A stretch of 64,000 nucleotides of DNA, taken from contig NZ_FLOB01000011.1 in the NCBI RefSeq assembly GCF_900089775.1, positions 1-64,000 on the forward strand, in the 5' to 3' direction. This document shows positions 51,909-61,614 of this stretch, piece by piece. The notes under the pieces were generated by a model that was not told where the DNA came from, did not search any database, and worked only from the letters and a program-made list of their open reading frames with translations. The stretch's first letter is position 1, and each line of letters opens with the position of its first letter. The stretch is from Marinomonas spartinae (lineage in GTDB: Bacteria; Pseudomonadota; Gammaproteobacteria; Pseudomonadales; Marinomonadaceae). A program made the translations under genes and the position numbers.

Positions 51909-54274
51909 TGTCCTATTTTACAACTACTGGGAAGTTTCATTGGTCAATTGATAGCCGTACAGAGTCCACTGTCTACCCTTATCTGGATGTGCCGTACAAA
52001 AACACAGCAAAGAGTGTACCTCGTACTCTGCTGAGCTCAGCTGTTGCAGCGGCCGTTTTTATCAGCGCCCAGAGCGCATTCGCCGCCGAGTCAGTGCAAC
52101 CCCAAACTAAGTCAGCGCAAACCCAAAACCAAAACCAAAACAAAACAGCGCAACCCCAAACTAAAGCAGAGAAAACCTCTCAAGATGAAACCGCCTTGCC
52201 GACCATTACCGTAACAGGGCGCTCGGATGCAGCGACAACTGAAGGTACGGGCTCCTACACGACTGGCGAGACATCTGCGGCAACAGGCCTGTCGCTGTCA
52301 CCGAAGGAAACACCGCAGTCAGTGACAGTCGTTACGCGTCAACGTATGAACGATCAACACTTGGATTCCGTTCAGCAGGTGTTAGAGAACACCACGGGGA
52401 TCTCGGCAAGCCAAGCTGATACCGAGCGAACAAGTTTCTATTCACGTGGTTTCTTAATCAACAACGTTCAGTACGATGGCATCCCAACCATCGTCGGCAA
52501 CATTGTCAATGGAAGTGGAATTGGCTCTATCGATACCGCATTCTATGATCGCATAGAGGTAGTCGGTGGGGGCTCCGGCTTGCTGACCGGTACTGGTAAT
52601 CCCTCGGCCGCCATCAACCTAGTGCGCAAACGGCCTACCCGTGACTTCTCTGGGTCTGCATCACTCAGCGCGGCGAGCTGGGACACCCATCGAGGCATGG
52701 CCGACATATCAACTCCGTTAACCAAAGATGGCCGTGTTCGTGCCCGTATAGTGGGGACATTCCAGAACGGACATTCATATTTAGATGGTTATAAACCGAA
52801 GAGAAAAGGCTTCTACGGTATTATCGAGGCGGATCTGACCGAGGACACAACTCTGAGCCTAGGTTATGACTATCAGGACATCACACCGAAAGGTTCAACT
52901 TGGGGCGGCTTACCACTATGGTTCAGCGACGGCACACAGGCTGATTATTCACGCTCCAAGAACTACGCCCAAGACTGGAGCCACTGGAACAACACCCTTA
53001 AGACAACATTTGCCGAAATCGAGCACCATTTTGACAACGGCTGGAAGGTCCGAGGGATTGCTAACCAATACCGTACGGAGTTCGATACTCAACTGCTCGG
53101 CCTAGTCGGCCGCCCTGATCGCGCCACGGGGCTGGGCACTTTCCCAAACGGAGCCTACCCAGTCGCGTTGTCGTCTGACGGCCATAGCCGCCAAAATACC
53201 TTCGATGTGATGGCGAGTGGTCCCTTCGAACTGCTAGGTCGCCAACATGAGCTAGTGGTAGGAGCATCGAGTTCCCACCGTACATCCAACCGAGAGGATA
53301 TCGCACCGTATTATCCAGGCCTTGTACCAGTCAATGTCTATACGCTAAGCCCAGCCTATCCTCGTCCTAACTTCGCAGCCAAGACACCAATACCGACTAA
53401 CACTCGGATCAAGCAGAATGGTATCTATAGTGCTGCTCGGTTTTCACTGGCTGATCCGTTAAAACTCATTATCGGTGGTCGCCTCAGCAGCTACGAAGTC
53501 GACGACAAGGTCAACGGTACACCATCACACTACAAAAAGAGCAGTGAATTCACTCCGTATGCAGGCTTAGTCTACGACATTAACAAGACTTACTCGGCCT
53601 ACGTGAGCTACACAGCTATTTTCAATCCACAGACAAACTATCGGAACAAAAACGGCAACCTGCTCACGCCATCAAAGGGTAAAACCAAAGAAGCTGGCCT
53701 TAAAAGCACTTACTTGAACGGTCGCCTGAATGCCTCGGTAGCTGTGTTCGAGACAGATCTAAACAACGCGGCACAGTTCGTCGCCGGATCCCGTACACCA
53801 AGCGGTGCACAAGCTTACAAAGGATCAAATGGGACGAAATCACGCGGGTTCGAGCTGGATTTGCAAGGTCAACTGGCGCAAGGCTGGAATGTCTACGCGG
53901 GTCTCTCTCACTTCACCGCACATGATGGCAATGACGTCCGTTTGAATTCGCAAATTCCACGCACCACGGCCAAACTTTTCACCACCTACCAGTTACCTGG
54001 AGAGTGGAATAAGTTAACGCTCGGCGGTGGGGTGAGATGGCAAAGCCGCTTCTATCAGGCTCCCAATACTGGCACTAGCACACAAGGTGGGGAACAAGCT
54101 TCCTATGGTTTGGTATCACTGATGGGGCGTTACGATATCACCAAGAAGATCAACGTAGCAGTTAACGTCAATAACCTGTTCAACAAGAAGTACGCGCTAC
54201 AAAAAGGCGACTTCGACACCGTGAGTTATGGCGCACCGCGCAATGTAATGCTAACGCTGAACTATAAGTTGTGA
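51908..54274 (+). CDS. TonB-dependent siderophore receptor (FhuE/ferric-hydroxamate type)
   Basis: The 788-residue protein has an extended N-terminus, a signal-like segment ending SAQSAFAAE (about 58), a Gln/Lys-rich spacer (QTQNQNQNKTAQPQTK), a TonB-box-like TITVTG, a plug domain (about 130-250; LSPKETPQSVTVVTRQRMND and RIEVVGGGSGLLTGTGNPSA) and a 22-strand barrel ending RNVMLTLNYKL. It imports a ferric siderophore across the outer membrane using TonB. There is no STN signalling domain. The first 27 residues before the signal are unusual; a later start (GTG 51989) is possible but lacks a ribosome site. A Fur box overlaps the start. Confidence 0.92.
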   Translation: MSYFTTTGKFHWSIDSRTESTVYPYLDVPYKNTAKSVPRTLLSSAVAAAVFISAQSAFAAESVQPQTKSAQTQNQNQNKTAQPQTKAEKTSQDETALPTITVTGRSDAATTEGTGSYTTGETSAATGLSLSPKETPQSVTVVTRQRMNDQHLDSVQQVLENTTGISASQADTERTSFYSRGFLINNVQYDGIPTIVGNIVNGSGIGSIDTAFYDRIEVVGGGSGLLTGTGNPSAAINLVRKRPTRDFSGSASLSAASWDTHRGMADISTPLTKDGRVRARIVGTFQNGHSYLDGYKPKRKGFYGIIEADLTEDTTLSLGYDYQDITPKGSTWGGLPLWFSDGTQADYSRSKNYAQDWSHWNNTLKTTFAEIEHHFDNGWKVRGIANQYRTEFDTQLLGLVGRPDRATGLGTFPNGAYPVALSSDGHSRQNTFDVMASGPFELLGRQHELVVGASSSHRTSNREDIAPYYPGLVPVNVYTLSPAYPRPNFAAKTPIPTNTRIKQNGIYSAARFSLADPLKLIIGGRLSSYEVDDKVNGTPSHYKKSSEFTPYAGLVYDINKTYSAYVSYTAIFNPQTNYRNKNGNLLTPSKGKTKEAGLKSTYLNGRLNASVAVFETDLNNAAQFVAGSRTPSGAQAYKGSNGTKSRGFELDLQGQLAQGWNVYAGLSHFTAHDGNDVRLNSQIPRTTAKLFTTYQLPGEWNKLTLGGGVRWQSRFYQAPNTGTSTQGGEQASYGLVSLMGRYDITKKINVAVNVNNLFNKKYALQKGDFDTVSYGAPRNVMLTLNYKL

Positions 54275-54330
54275 GTGTGCCATGGCACATACACTTTTAC
54301 TAATACCTTAATGTCATAGGAGAGAAAACT

Positions 54331-54786
54331 ATGTCATCCGAATCTAAACCATACCAAGGTTCCCCCGTGGACCATCACCAGCAGAACAGGATCACCCTGT
54401 TCTGGCTGACCACTGGTGTCGGTGCCGTACTTTATGTCACCTTCCAGTTGTTCTTTTACGTAAACAACTTTACAAGAGCGCATGGCGCCACCCCCGCGAT
54501 TACGTTTGACCCAAACATACTGTGGGTGTTTTCCGCATTCTATGGTTTTTGGATTGTCACGGTGCTTCTCGCTCTTATCGGAACCCAAAAGGCACAATGG
54601 GCCGCACTGATTTTTGGGACTCTGATGGTCGTTTTAAATACCCTCGGCGGGATCTCCGACGGATTACGCGACGGTTGGTATGTTACCTTTTCAGCCGTAT
54701 TCTTTATCACCTTACCAGGTATATTCGCCATTGTGGCCACCTGGCGACACCTCAAGAGAAAAGGAGCACATTATGTCAATGAATAG
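54331..54786 (+). CDS. Four-helix membrane protein downstream of the siderophore receptor
   Basis: The 151-residue protein has four membrane helices (TLFWLTTGVGAVLYVTFQLF; ILWVFSAFYGFWIVTVLLAL; WAALIFGTLMVVLNTLGG; VTFSAVFFITLPGIFAIVAT) and short polar ends. GGAG precedes the ATG. I recognise no named domain. It follows the receptor by 56 bases and overlaps the next gene by 14, so it belongs to the iron-regulated unit and may assist siderophore uptake or reduction at the inner membrane. Confidence 0.8.
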   Translation: MSSESKPYQGSPVDHHQQNRITLFWLTTGVGAVLYVTFQLFFYVNNFTRAHGATPAITFDPNILWVFSAFYGFWIVTVLLALIGTQKAQWAALIFGTLMVVLNTLGGISDGLRDGWYVTFSAVFFITLPGIFAIVATWRHLKRKGAHYVNE

Positions 54787-55180
54787 CGCAAACTTTCCCT
54801 TCGTATGGATGAGTTTTTCACATGAGCCTGGGCATGACCACGAAGAGGACTTTGCAGCGTTCGAGGCCACGTTGCAACGTGGGGAGCCCTTCGTGATATT
54901 GACCGATAGTGCACCGGAGGAAGGCCACGAACATTCTCCAGCAGAGAAAAAACGCACCGCACTCTGGATGAAAAAGCACAAGACCGAGTTACGCAAGCTG
55001 GTTCTGGCCATGATTCTAATCGAATCCAACTCAGCAAAACGTCTTGGTTTCAAGGCGTTTGCCGTGCTCTTCGCCAAGTTCTGGGGTTACCCTTTGCTGC
55101 TTGCTTCGTCGCGCGATGAAGCGATGGAGATTGCCAAGGGACTGCTATCTGGGCAATCCGCGTCAACCCCTGCGTCATAG
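54773..55180 (+). CDS. Small soluble protein of unknown function in the receptor operon
   Basis: From ATG 54773 (AAAGGAG 6 bases upstream, overlapping the previous gene by 14 bases) it encodes 135 residues. The N-terminal half is acidic with several His (SHEPGHDHEEDF, APEEGHEHSPAEK); the C-terminal half is helical and basic (KHKTELRKLVLAMILIESNS). No signal peptide is seen. The His/Glu clusters suggest metal binding, fitting an iron operon, but no family is recognised. Confidence 0.78.
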   Translation: MSMNSANFPFVWMSFSHEPGHDHEEDFAAFEATLQRGEPFVILTDSAPEEGHEHSPAEKKRTALWMKKHKTELRKLVLAMILIESNSAKRLGFKAFAVLFAKFWGYPLLLASSRDEAMEIAKGLLSGQSASTPAS

Positions 55181-55200
55181 AACACAGTGGTTGACCCATC

Positions 55201-55240
55201 GCCCAGCCACTGATCTCTAGTTGCTATCCAGTGGTTGGGC
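55201..55240. terminator. Hairpin between the receptor operon and the sugar operon
   Basis: GCCCAGCCACTG (55201-55212) and CAGTGGTTGGGC (55229-55240) pair over 12 bp with one wobble and a 16-base loop. It lies 20 bases after the last receptor-operon gene and 45 bases past the aldehyde dehydrogenase stop on the other strand. T-runs are weak on both sides. Confidence 0.65.
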
Positions 55241-55285
55241 AATATTACCCAGAGTCGTCGAGATCTCGACAGAAATGCTAAAAGC

Positions 55286-56791
55286 CTAATCTAGGTCTTT
55301 CGGTAGTAATGCTTTGGGAATATTTTGATAACACACTGGTCGCAAGAAACGACGAATCGATAACGTCCCCACGGAGGTTGCCCCAAAGTTCGTGGACGCA
55401 GGGTAAGGACCACCATGTACCATGGTGTCATTGACCTCCACTCCTGTAGGGAAACCATTCGCCAATAAGCGTCCGGCTTTGCGCTCCAATATTGGTAAGA
55501 GTTTCTGACACGCGGCATAATCGCCGTCATCAAGGTGTATCGTGCAAGTCAGTTGACCTTCCAAATGACGAGCCAGCTTGACCATCTGCTCAACACTGTC
55601 TGCCAATACAACCAAGCCTAATGGACCAAACACTTCATGGTGCAATGTCGGATTATCCAACCAAGTCTGAGCAGACACGGTAAACAGGTTCGGTAATGCG
55701 CTACGTCCTCGACTATCTTCAGTACGCAGCACGGGCTTGATACCACTTTCATCCATCGCCGCCACCCCAGAACGATAGGCATCGGCAATACCGTCCGTTA
55801 GCATGGTTTGCACAGGTACCTCTGATAGTGCAGCACTCGCCGCTTCAATCATGGCGCGAGAGTCAGCGTTATCCAACATCACTGCAATACCTGGATTGGT
55901 ACAGAACTGCCCTGCGCCCATGGTTAATGAACCGGCCCAGCCTTTACCTAGCTCTTGCGCACGATTTTTCAGCGCTTCTGGCATCACAAACATAGGATTC
56001 ACCGACCCCAGTTCACCAAAAAAAGGTATCGGTTCAGGACGCGCAGCACATAAATCAAACAAGGCTCGACCACCTGCTAAACTGCCAGTAAAGCCTACCG
56101 CTTTGACAAACGGATGCTGCACCAGTGCCTGCCCGACTTGGCGATTACCGCCTTGAATCAACGAGAATACACCGGCTGGCATATTACAACGTTTGATGGC
56201 CGCTTCTATCGCCTGCGCCACCAGCTCGCCAGTGCCAGGATGCGCCGAGTGGCCCTTCACAATCACCGGACAACCTGCCGCTAACGCCGCAGCCGTATCG
56301 CCACCTGCCGTTGAAAACGCCAACGGAAAGTTGGATGCCCCAAACACGGCAACAGGGCCAATCGGGCGTTGTACCATATACATATCAGGGCGCGGCAGTG
56401 GCGCACGATCTGGCAAGGCTTCATCAAAACGACGGTCTAAGTATTCGCCGGACACAATACGCTCTGCGAACAAACGCAGTTGTCCTGTAGTACGACCTCG
56501 CTCCCCCTGCAAACGCGCAACAGGTAAACCTGTTTCTTGTACACCCATGTCGGTAATTTGATCACCTAACACATCGATTTCGTCAGCAATGGCATGCAAA
56601 AAAGCCGCTCTGTCTTCACGAGAGCTATAACCATAAATCTCAAACGCTGCTTCGGCGGCTTCCGCTGCCACGTTAACATCCGCTACCCGACCCACAGCAA
56701 ACTCATGTGCGGAGCCCGTGGCCGGACTGGAAGAAAATGTTGCGTCGCCTTTTACCCATTTACCGGCAATAAAATGCTGTCCTGTTAACAT
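55286..56791 (-). CDS. NADP-type aldehyde dehydrogenase, probable 2-oxoglutarate semialdehyde dehydrogenase
   Basis: From ATG 56791 (GAAGGAG upstream) the protein has 501 residues and the fold of the NADP-preferring aldehyde dehydrogenase group: VFGASNFPLAFS, general-base Glu in FFGELGSVNP and catalytic Cys in GAGQFCTNPGI. This group includes the 2-oxoglutarate semialdehyde dehydrogenases that end non-phosphorylative pentose and hexarate pathways. As the last gene of the operon it would oxidise the semialdehyde to 2-oxoglutarate. Other aldehyde substrates are possible. Confidence 0.88.
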   Translation of the reverse strand: MLTGQHFIAGKWVKGDATFSSSPATGSAHEFAVGRVADVNVAAEAAEAAFEIYGYSSREDRAAFLHAIADEIDVLGDQITDMGVQETGLPVARLQGERGRTTGQLRLFAERIVSGEYLDRRFDEALPDRAPLPRPDMYMVQRPIGPVAVFGASNFPLAFSTAGGDTAAALAAGCPVIVKGHSAHPGTGELVAQAIEAAIKRCNMPAGVFSLIQGGNRQVGQALVQHPFVKAVGFTGSLAGGRALFDLCAARPEPIPFFGELGSVNPMFVMPEALKNRAQELGKGWAGSLTMGAGQFCTNPGIAVMLDNADSRAMIEAASAALSEVPVQTMLTDGIADAYRSGVAAMDESGIKPVLRTEDSRGRSALPNLFTVSAQTWLDNPTLHHEVFGPLGLVVLADSVEQMVKLARHLEGQLTCTIHLDDGDYAACQKLLPILERKAGRLLANGFPTGVEVNDTMVHGGPYPASTNFGATSVGTLSIRRFLRPVCYQNIPKALLPKDLD

Positions 56792-56875
56792 ACTTGCTCC
56801 TTCTCTTTTTAAAATGAACCACCCCGCCCAAAGGGGCAAGGTATCTGTGTTTTATTGGAATTACACTCAAAGAGA

Positions 56876-58636
56876 TTAATGACTGTCTTTCGGCACCGCT
56901 GCACCACGGCAACCTTTTAAGAAATCAAAATCGGCTCCAGTATCCGCCCCTTGCACATGGTCGTGAAACAGCTTGATATAACCGCCTTTGGGGTTTTCCA
57001 AATGACTTTTCCAATTGGCTAAGCGCTGTGCCATTTCTTCATCAGAAATATCCACATGCAAACGACGATTCTTAACATCCAGTTCAATCATATCGCCATT
57101 TTGAATCACAGCTAATGGCCCGCCAGCGGCGGCTTCCGGCGTAGTATGCAACACTACTGTGCCATAGGCCGTCCCCGACATACGCGCATCGGAAATACGC
57201 ACCATGTCTTTAATGCCTTTGCGTAACACTTTTGGCGGCAAGCCCATATTGCCCACTTCCGCCATACCTGGATAACCTTTCGGACCACAGTTTTTCAACA
57301 CCATGACGCAGTTTTCATCGATGTCGAGATTCTCATCGTTGATTTTCGCTTTGTAATCGTCAATGTCTTCAAACACCACCGCACGACCGCGATGTTGTAA
57401 CAAATGCTCAGACGCCGCAGACGGTTTTAATACTGCGCCTTTAGGTGCCAAATTCCCTTTCAAAACGACAATACCGCCTTTCTGGGTTAGGGCTTTGTCG
57501 ACAGGCAAGATGACATCAGGGTTCCAATTTTTGACGTTTTGCACTTCTTCCCAGATGGATGAGCCCGATACCGTCAGCGCGTTATTATGCAGTTTGCCTG
57601 CTTCGGCGAGGTGCTTAATCACCACGGGTAAGCCTCCTGCATAGAAGAACTCTTCCATCAAATATTTGCCCGATGGCATCAGGTTCACAATGGTGGCAAT
57701 GTCTTGGCCAAACTTATCCCAATCGTCTAAGGTGAGATCCACCCCCACACGACCCGCAATCGCTAGTAAATGGATCACGGCATTGGTCGAGCCGCCAATG
57801 GCACCATTGACGCGAATAGCATTTTCAAAGGCCTGACGGGTCAAAATGTCCGACGGTTTCAAATCGTCTTTCACCATATCGACAATACGACGCCCCGTCA
57901 GGTGCGCCATGACTCGACGGCGACTGTCCACGGCCGGAATTGCCGCATTGCCAGATAACGCCAAGCCCAAGGCTTCTGCCATGGATGCCATGGTACTGGC
58001 GGTGCCCATGGTGTTACAGGACCCTACGGAGCGAGACATGGACTGCTCGGCTTCAAGGAAATCTTCTTGGGTCATTTTGCCCGCTTTGATGTCTTCGGAC
58101 ATTTGCCACAAAGCAGTCCCTGACCCTACTCGCTCACCTCGAAAGTAACCGTTTAGCATAGGGCCGCCAGACACCACAATGGCAGGAATATCCACACTGC
58201 ATGCCCCCATAATCAAAGCAGGAGTGGTTTTATCGCAGCCAGCTAAAAGCACCACCCCATCCAATGGATTGGCTCGTAGCGCTTCTTCTACATCCATGGC
58301 CGCCATGTTGCGATACATCATAGCCGTTGGGCGAAGGGAGCTCTCCCCCACGGAAAACACAGGAAACTCCAAAGGCAAACCACCCGCCTCATAAATACCG
58401 TGTTTGACCCGCTCAGCAAGATCGCGAAGATGGGAATTACACGGTGTTAATTGCGACCAGGTATTACAAATACCAATCACAGGACGACCGTCAAATAAAT
58501 CCGCTGGCAAGCCTTGGTTTTTCATCCAACTACGGTGATATATATGATCCCGCGAGGTACCACCAAACCATTCTGTTGAACGTAATTTGCGTGGCCATTC
58601 TTTTGGTACGAACTTGTTTTTTTCAGAATCCGTCAT
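56876..58636 (-). CDS. IlvD/Edd-family sugar-acid dehydratase (arabonate/xylonate type)
   Basis: From ATG 58636 (GGAGG upstream; ATGA overlap with the SDR stop) the protein has 586 residues. Fe-S cluster Cys lie in GICNTWSQLTPCN, LLAGCDKTTPA and GSCNTMGTAS. The N-terminal KLRSTEWFGG block is characteristic of the aldonate (pentonate) branch rather than IlvD proper. It should dehydrate an aldonate, such as L-arabonate, to a 2-keto-3-deoxy acid. Dihydroxy-acid dehydratase is the less likely alternative. Confidence 0.9.
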   Translation of the reverse strand: MTDSEKNKFVPKEWPRKLRSTEWFGGTSRDHIYHRSWMKNQGLPADLFDGRPVIGICNTWSQLTPCNSHLRDLAERVKHGIYEAGGLPLEFPVFSVGESSLRPTAMMYRNMAAMDVEEALRANPLDGVVLLAGCDKTTPALIMGACSVDIPAIVVSGGPMLNGYFRGERVGSGTALWQMSEDIKAGKMTQEDFLEAEQSMSRSVGSCNTMGTASTMASMAEALGLALSGNAAIPAVDSRRRVMAHLTGRRIVDMVKDDLKPSDILTRQAFENAIRVNGAIGGSTNAVIHLLAIAGRVGVDLTLDDWDKFGQDIATIVNLMPSGKYLMEEFFYAGGLPVVIKHLAEAGKLHNNALTVSGSSIWEEVQNVKNWNPDVILPVDKALTQKGGIVVLKGNLAPKGAVLKPSAASEHLLQHRGRAVVFEDIDDYKAKINDENLDIDENCVMVLKNCGPKGYPGMAEVGNMGLPPKVLRKGIKDMVRISDARMSGTAYGTVVLHTTPEAAAGGPLAVIQNGDMIELDVKNRRLHVDISDEEMAQRLANWKSHLENPKGGYIKLFHDHVQGADTGADFDFLKGCRGAAVPKDSH

Positions 58637-59403
58637 ACCCAACCTCCATCTACAATAAAGTTCTGGGCAGAGCACATGGCTGACGCATCAGAACCTAAAA
58701 ATAACGCCATATTGGCAACGTGCTTAGGCAGTACTTTGCCCTTTAAACACTGACTTTGTTTGATCTTCTCTTCAGCGGCGTCATCCACCCACAGGCGCAG
58801 CTGCTTTTCTGTCATCACCCAGCCCGGCACCAAGGTATTCACGCGAATACCATCGCCGCCTAAATCTCTTGCTAAACAACGGGTTAAACCATGGGCTGCC
58901 GCCTTACTTGCGCCATAGGTTGGATAACCTGCCGATGCCATCATCCACCCCACTGAGCCAAAATTGATAATCGAGCCACCACCTAGCTCACGCATCATGG
59001 GTGCCACCGCCTGTGCGGCAAACATGGCATGTTTCATATTAACTGCCACCAGTTCATCAAAACGTGCTTCGGTAAGGGACTCTAGAGAATGACGCACGTC
59101 ATTGGCGGCATTATTGAGCAAGACACTGATCGGCCCAAACACCTCTGCCGCATCACGAATCGCCCGTTGATAGTCTGTTACCTTGGTAATATCACAGACC
59201 TCAAAACGCACCTCGAAACCTTCTTTTTTAAGGCGTTTCTCTAACGCTTTGCCCGCCGTTTCATCCAAATCGACAAACGCCGTTTTGGCACCTTGTAACG
59301 CATAGGCCTCAACAATCGCCGCACCGATGCCCGTTGCGCCACCAGAAACAAATACGGTGCGGCCTTTTAAATCTGGGTAAACCGCGTCATTTTGCTTATT
59401 CAT
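58633..59403 (-). CDS. SDR-family sugar 1-dehydrogenase
   Basis: This 256-residue classical SDR has VSGGATGIGAA, NNAA and the catalytic YGASK, ending in DGGWV. In this operon the expected reaction is oxidation of an aldose (for example L-arabinose or D-galactose) to the aldonolactone or acid. It starts with a 4-base overlap after gguC and ends in a 4-base overlap with the dehydratase, so the three are translationally coupled. No lactonase gene is seen within the window. Confidence 0.88.
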   Translation of the reverse strand: MNKQNDAVYPDLKGRTVFVSGGATGIGAAIVEAYALQGAKTAFVDLDETAGKALEKRLKKEGFEVRFEVCDITKVTDYQRAIRDAAEVFGPISVLLNNAANDVRHSLESLTEARFDELVAVNMKHAMFAAQAVAPMMRELGGGSIINFGSVGWMMASAGYPTYGASKAAAHGLTRCLARDLGGDGIRVNTLVPGWVMTEKQLRLWVDDAAEEKIKQSQCLKGKVLPKHVANMALFLGSDASAMCSAQNFIVDGGWV

Positions 59404-60380
59404 AATGGGGTAACCTCTGTGTCCAGCTCGTCTGCTTTCGCCAGTGGATTACGCAACGGTAAGCCGAAGCTGGGTGACGAAATTTCAAACACATCCCCTT
59501 CTTTTGCTTGAACACCATCGGCAAACGACAAGGTGGCTGTACCAAACATATGCACATGCAAATCCCCCGGTTGACGGAAGATGTCGTATTTAAAATGATG
59601 ATGCTCAAGGTTTTTAAAGGTGTGCGACATATTCTCTTCGCCGGATAAAAAGCCTTTTTCCCATAAGGTTTGCTCACCTCGTTCAATACGCGAATGGCCT
59701 TCTATATGTTCTGGCAAGTCTCCCACCAGCAATTCAGGACCAAACGCCGCCGGACGCAGTTTCGAATGGGCTAGGTATAAATAATTCTGGCGCTCGGTGA
59801 CATGGTCCGAAAATTCATTCGCCAAGGTGTAGCCAATGCGATGGACCTTACCGTTTTTACCAATCAGATAAAAACCGGCGATTTCCGGCTCTTCGCCGCC
59901 ATCCAATGCAAACGCAGGGGATGGCAATGCTTCACCCGGCGCGATGACGCCTGCGCCATTCCCTTTGTAAAACCATTCTGGTTGCACCCCCACTTCGCCG
60001 TTGGCGGGTTTGCCACCTTCAACCCCCATTTGAAAGATCTTCATGGAATCGGTTAACTCTTCGCTTTTGGCATGCATGGCGTTACGTGTGGCGGCCGACC
60101 CTAAGTGAGTCAAGCCTGTTCCCGTCAGATACATATGTGCGGGGTCTGGATGACGCACTGGGCAATCCAAGCGATTGGCGTTAGCCAGCTCAGCTAAGTT
60201 CACTTCTTCACCTAAGCCTAATTGCTCAACCAGAGTCGCCAACGAAATACCTTGCTCTATGGCATCGCACGCCAATTGATAGATACTGGTTGCATGGTTC
60301 ACTTGATGGGCCATACCATTTGTATCCTCTGGATAGCGACACGCCACCCCGCCTTGTTTGATTTGGGATAAAAACATCAT
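59400..60380 (-). CDS. gguC: GguC/AraD1-family protein (fumarylacetoacetate hydrolase fold)
   Basis: The 326-residue protein belongs to the FAH superfamily branch named GguC or AraD1, seen in DGGEEPEIAGFYLIGKNGKV and the C-terminal TLSFADGVQAKEGDVFEI. It is always next to chvE-type sugar importers, as here. Genetic data on relatives point to a 2-keto-3-deoxy-L-arabonate dehydratase role, which is the step otherwise missing between the dehydratase and the semialdehyde dehydrogenase in this operon. Biochemical proof for this protein is absent. It starts 16 bases after mmsB. Confidence 0.85.
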   Translation of the reverse strand: MMFLSQIKQGGVACRYPEDTNGMAHQVNHATSIYQLACDAIEQGISLATLVEQLGLGEEVNLAELANANRLDCPVRHPDPAHMYLTGTGLTHLGSAATRNAMHAKSEELTDSMKIFQMGVEGGKPANGEVGVQPEWFYKGNGAGVIAPGEALPSPAFALDGGEEPEIAGFYLIGKNGKVHRIGYTLANEFSDHVTERQNYLYLAHSKLRPAAFGPELLVGDLPEHIEGHSRIERGEQTLWEKGFLSGEENMSHTFKNLEHHHFKYDIFRQPGDLHVHMFGTATLSFADGVQAKEGDVFEISSPSFGLPLRNPLAKADELDTEVTPL

Positions 60381-60395
60381 TTAATCACTTCCTTA

Positions 60396-61601
60396 TTAGC
60401 GTGCTTTTTGTTTGTTGTAGACATCGAAAATCACCGCTAACAAAAGCACTAAGCCTTTGATAACTTGCTGCCAATCGATCCCGATTCCCATAATCGACAT
60501 GCCATTGTTCATGACCCCCATGATAAAGGCCCCAATCACCGCACCGATGATTTTCCCCACCCCGCCAGACATGGACGCCCCACCGATAAACACGGCTGCG
60601 ATCACATCCAGCTCGAAGGCAAAGCCTGCTTTGGGGGTGGCGGTATTCAGGCGCGCGGCAAAAATCAATCCTGCGGCGGCGGCGAGCATCCCCATGTTGG
60701 CAAAGGTCAAAAACGTCAATCTCTCAGTATTAATACCAGACAGTTTGGCGGCTTTTTCATTACCCCCCAGTGCATAAATACGACGTCCAATAACGGTGCT
60801 ATTGGTCACAAAGGTATAAATAGCAATCAAAACGCCCATCGTGATCAATACATTGGGTAAACCACGGTAAGTACTCAGTAAATAGCACAGGTAAATAATC
60901 GCCCCAGCAATCAGCACATTTTTGACGATAAAGAAAACAAACGGCTCATCTTGAATGCCATACTTCAAGGCGCGAGAACGGGTACGAGCCGCGAGAAAAA
61001 CAATAATGCTGGATGTGATCACACCGAGAGCAATCGCCGTGACATTAGGTCGACCAACCCCAAATACGTCCGGAATAAACCCTGTGCTTAATAATTGGAA
61101 GCTGCTTGGAAAGGGCCCGACGGATTGGCCTTGCAGTAAGGTGAGCGTCAAACCACGAAATACCAACATACCAGCCAGAGTGACAATAAAGGCAGGAATG
61201 CGCCAATAAGCAATCCAGTAGCCTTGGATTCCTCCGATGATCAAACCGGCAATGAGGCAAACAGGCACAACAACGATGGTTGGCAGGTGGTAATTCACCG
61301 ACATCACGGCAGCAAGCGCGCCAATAAAGCCCACCACAGACCCCACTGACAAATCGATATGACCGGCCACAATCACCAGCAACATACCAATGGCCATAAT
61401 AATGATGTAGCTGTTTTGTAAGAATAAATTCGTCAGGTTCGCCGGACGCATCAGGGTGCCATCGGTGAGAAACTGAAACATGCCCATAATGACAATTAAC
61501 GCTATCAGCATGCCGTAGTCACGCATGTGCGATTTTAAATAAGTTCCAACAGTCGGTGCCGCTTGCGCCTCTGTGGAGATGGTTTCTTTTGTTGTATCCA
61601 T
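60396..61601 (-). CDS. mmsB: Multiple-monosaccharide ABC transporter permease
   Basis: From ATG 61601 (GGGAG 8 bases upstream) the protein has 401 residues and about ten helices of the RbsC/XylH type (VIVAGHIDLSVGSVVGFIGA, AVFIGGASMSGGVGKIIGAV). It forms the inner-membrane channel of the ChvE-MmsA-MmsB sugar importer (GguB in Agrobacterium). An ATG 7 codons upstream overlaps the previous stop but has no ribosome site of its own. Confidence 0.92.
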   Translation of the reverse strand: MDTTKETISTEAQAAPTVGTYLKSHMRDYGMLIALIVIMGMFQFLTDGTLMRPANLTNLFLQNSYIIIMAIGMLLVIVAGHIDLSVGSVVGFIGALAAVMSVNYHLPTIVVVPVCLIAGLIIGGIQGYWIAYWRIPAFIVTLAGMLVFRGLTLTLLQGQSVGPFPSSFQLLSTGFIPDVFGVGRPNVTAIALGVITSSIIVFLAARTRSRALKYGIQDEPFVFFIVKNVLIAGAIIYLCYLLSTYRGLPNVLITMGVLIAIYTFVTNSTVIGRRIYALGGNEKAAKLSGINTERLTFLTFANMGMLAAAAGLIFAARLNTATPKAGFAFELDVIAAVFIGGASMSGGVGKIIGAVIGAFIMGVMNNGMSIMGIGIDWQQVIKGLVLLLAVIFDVYNKQKAR

Positions 61602-61614
61602 TGGTTTACTCCCG

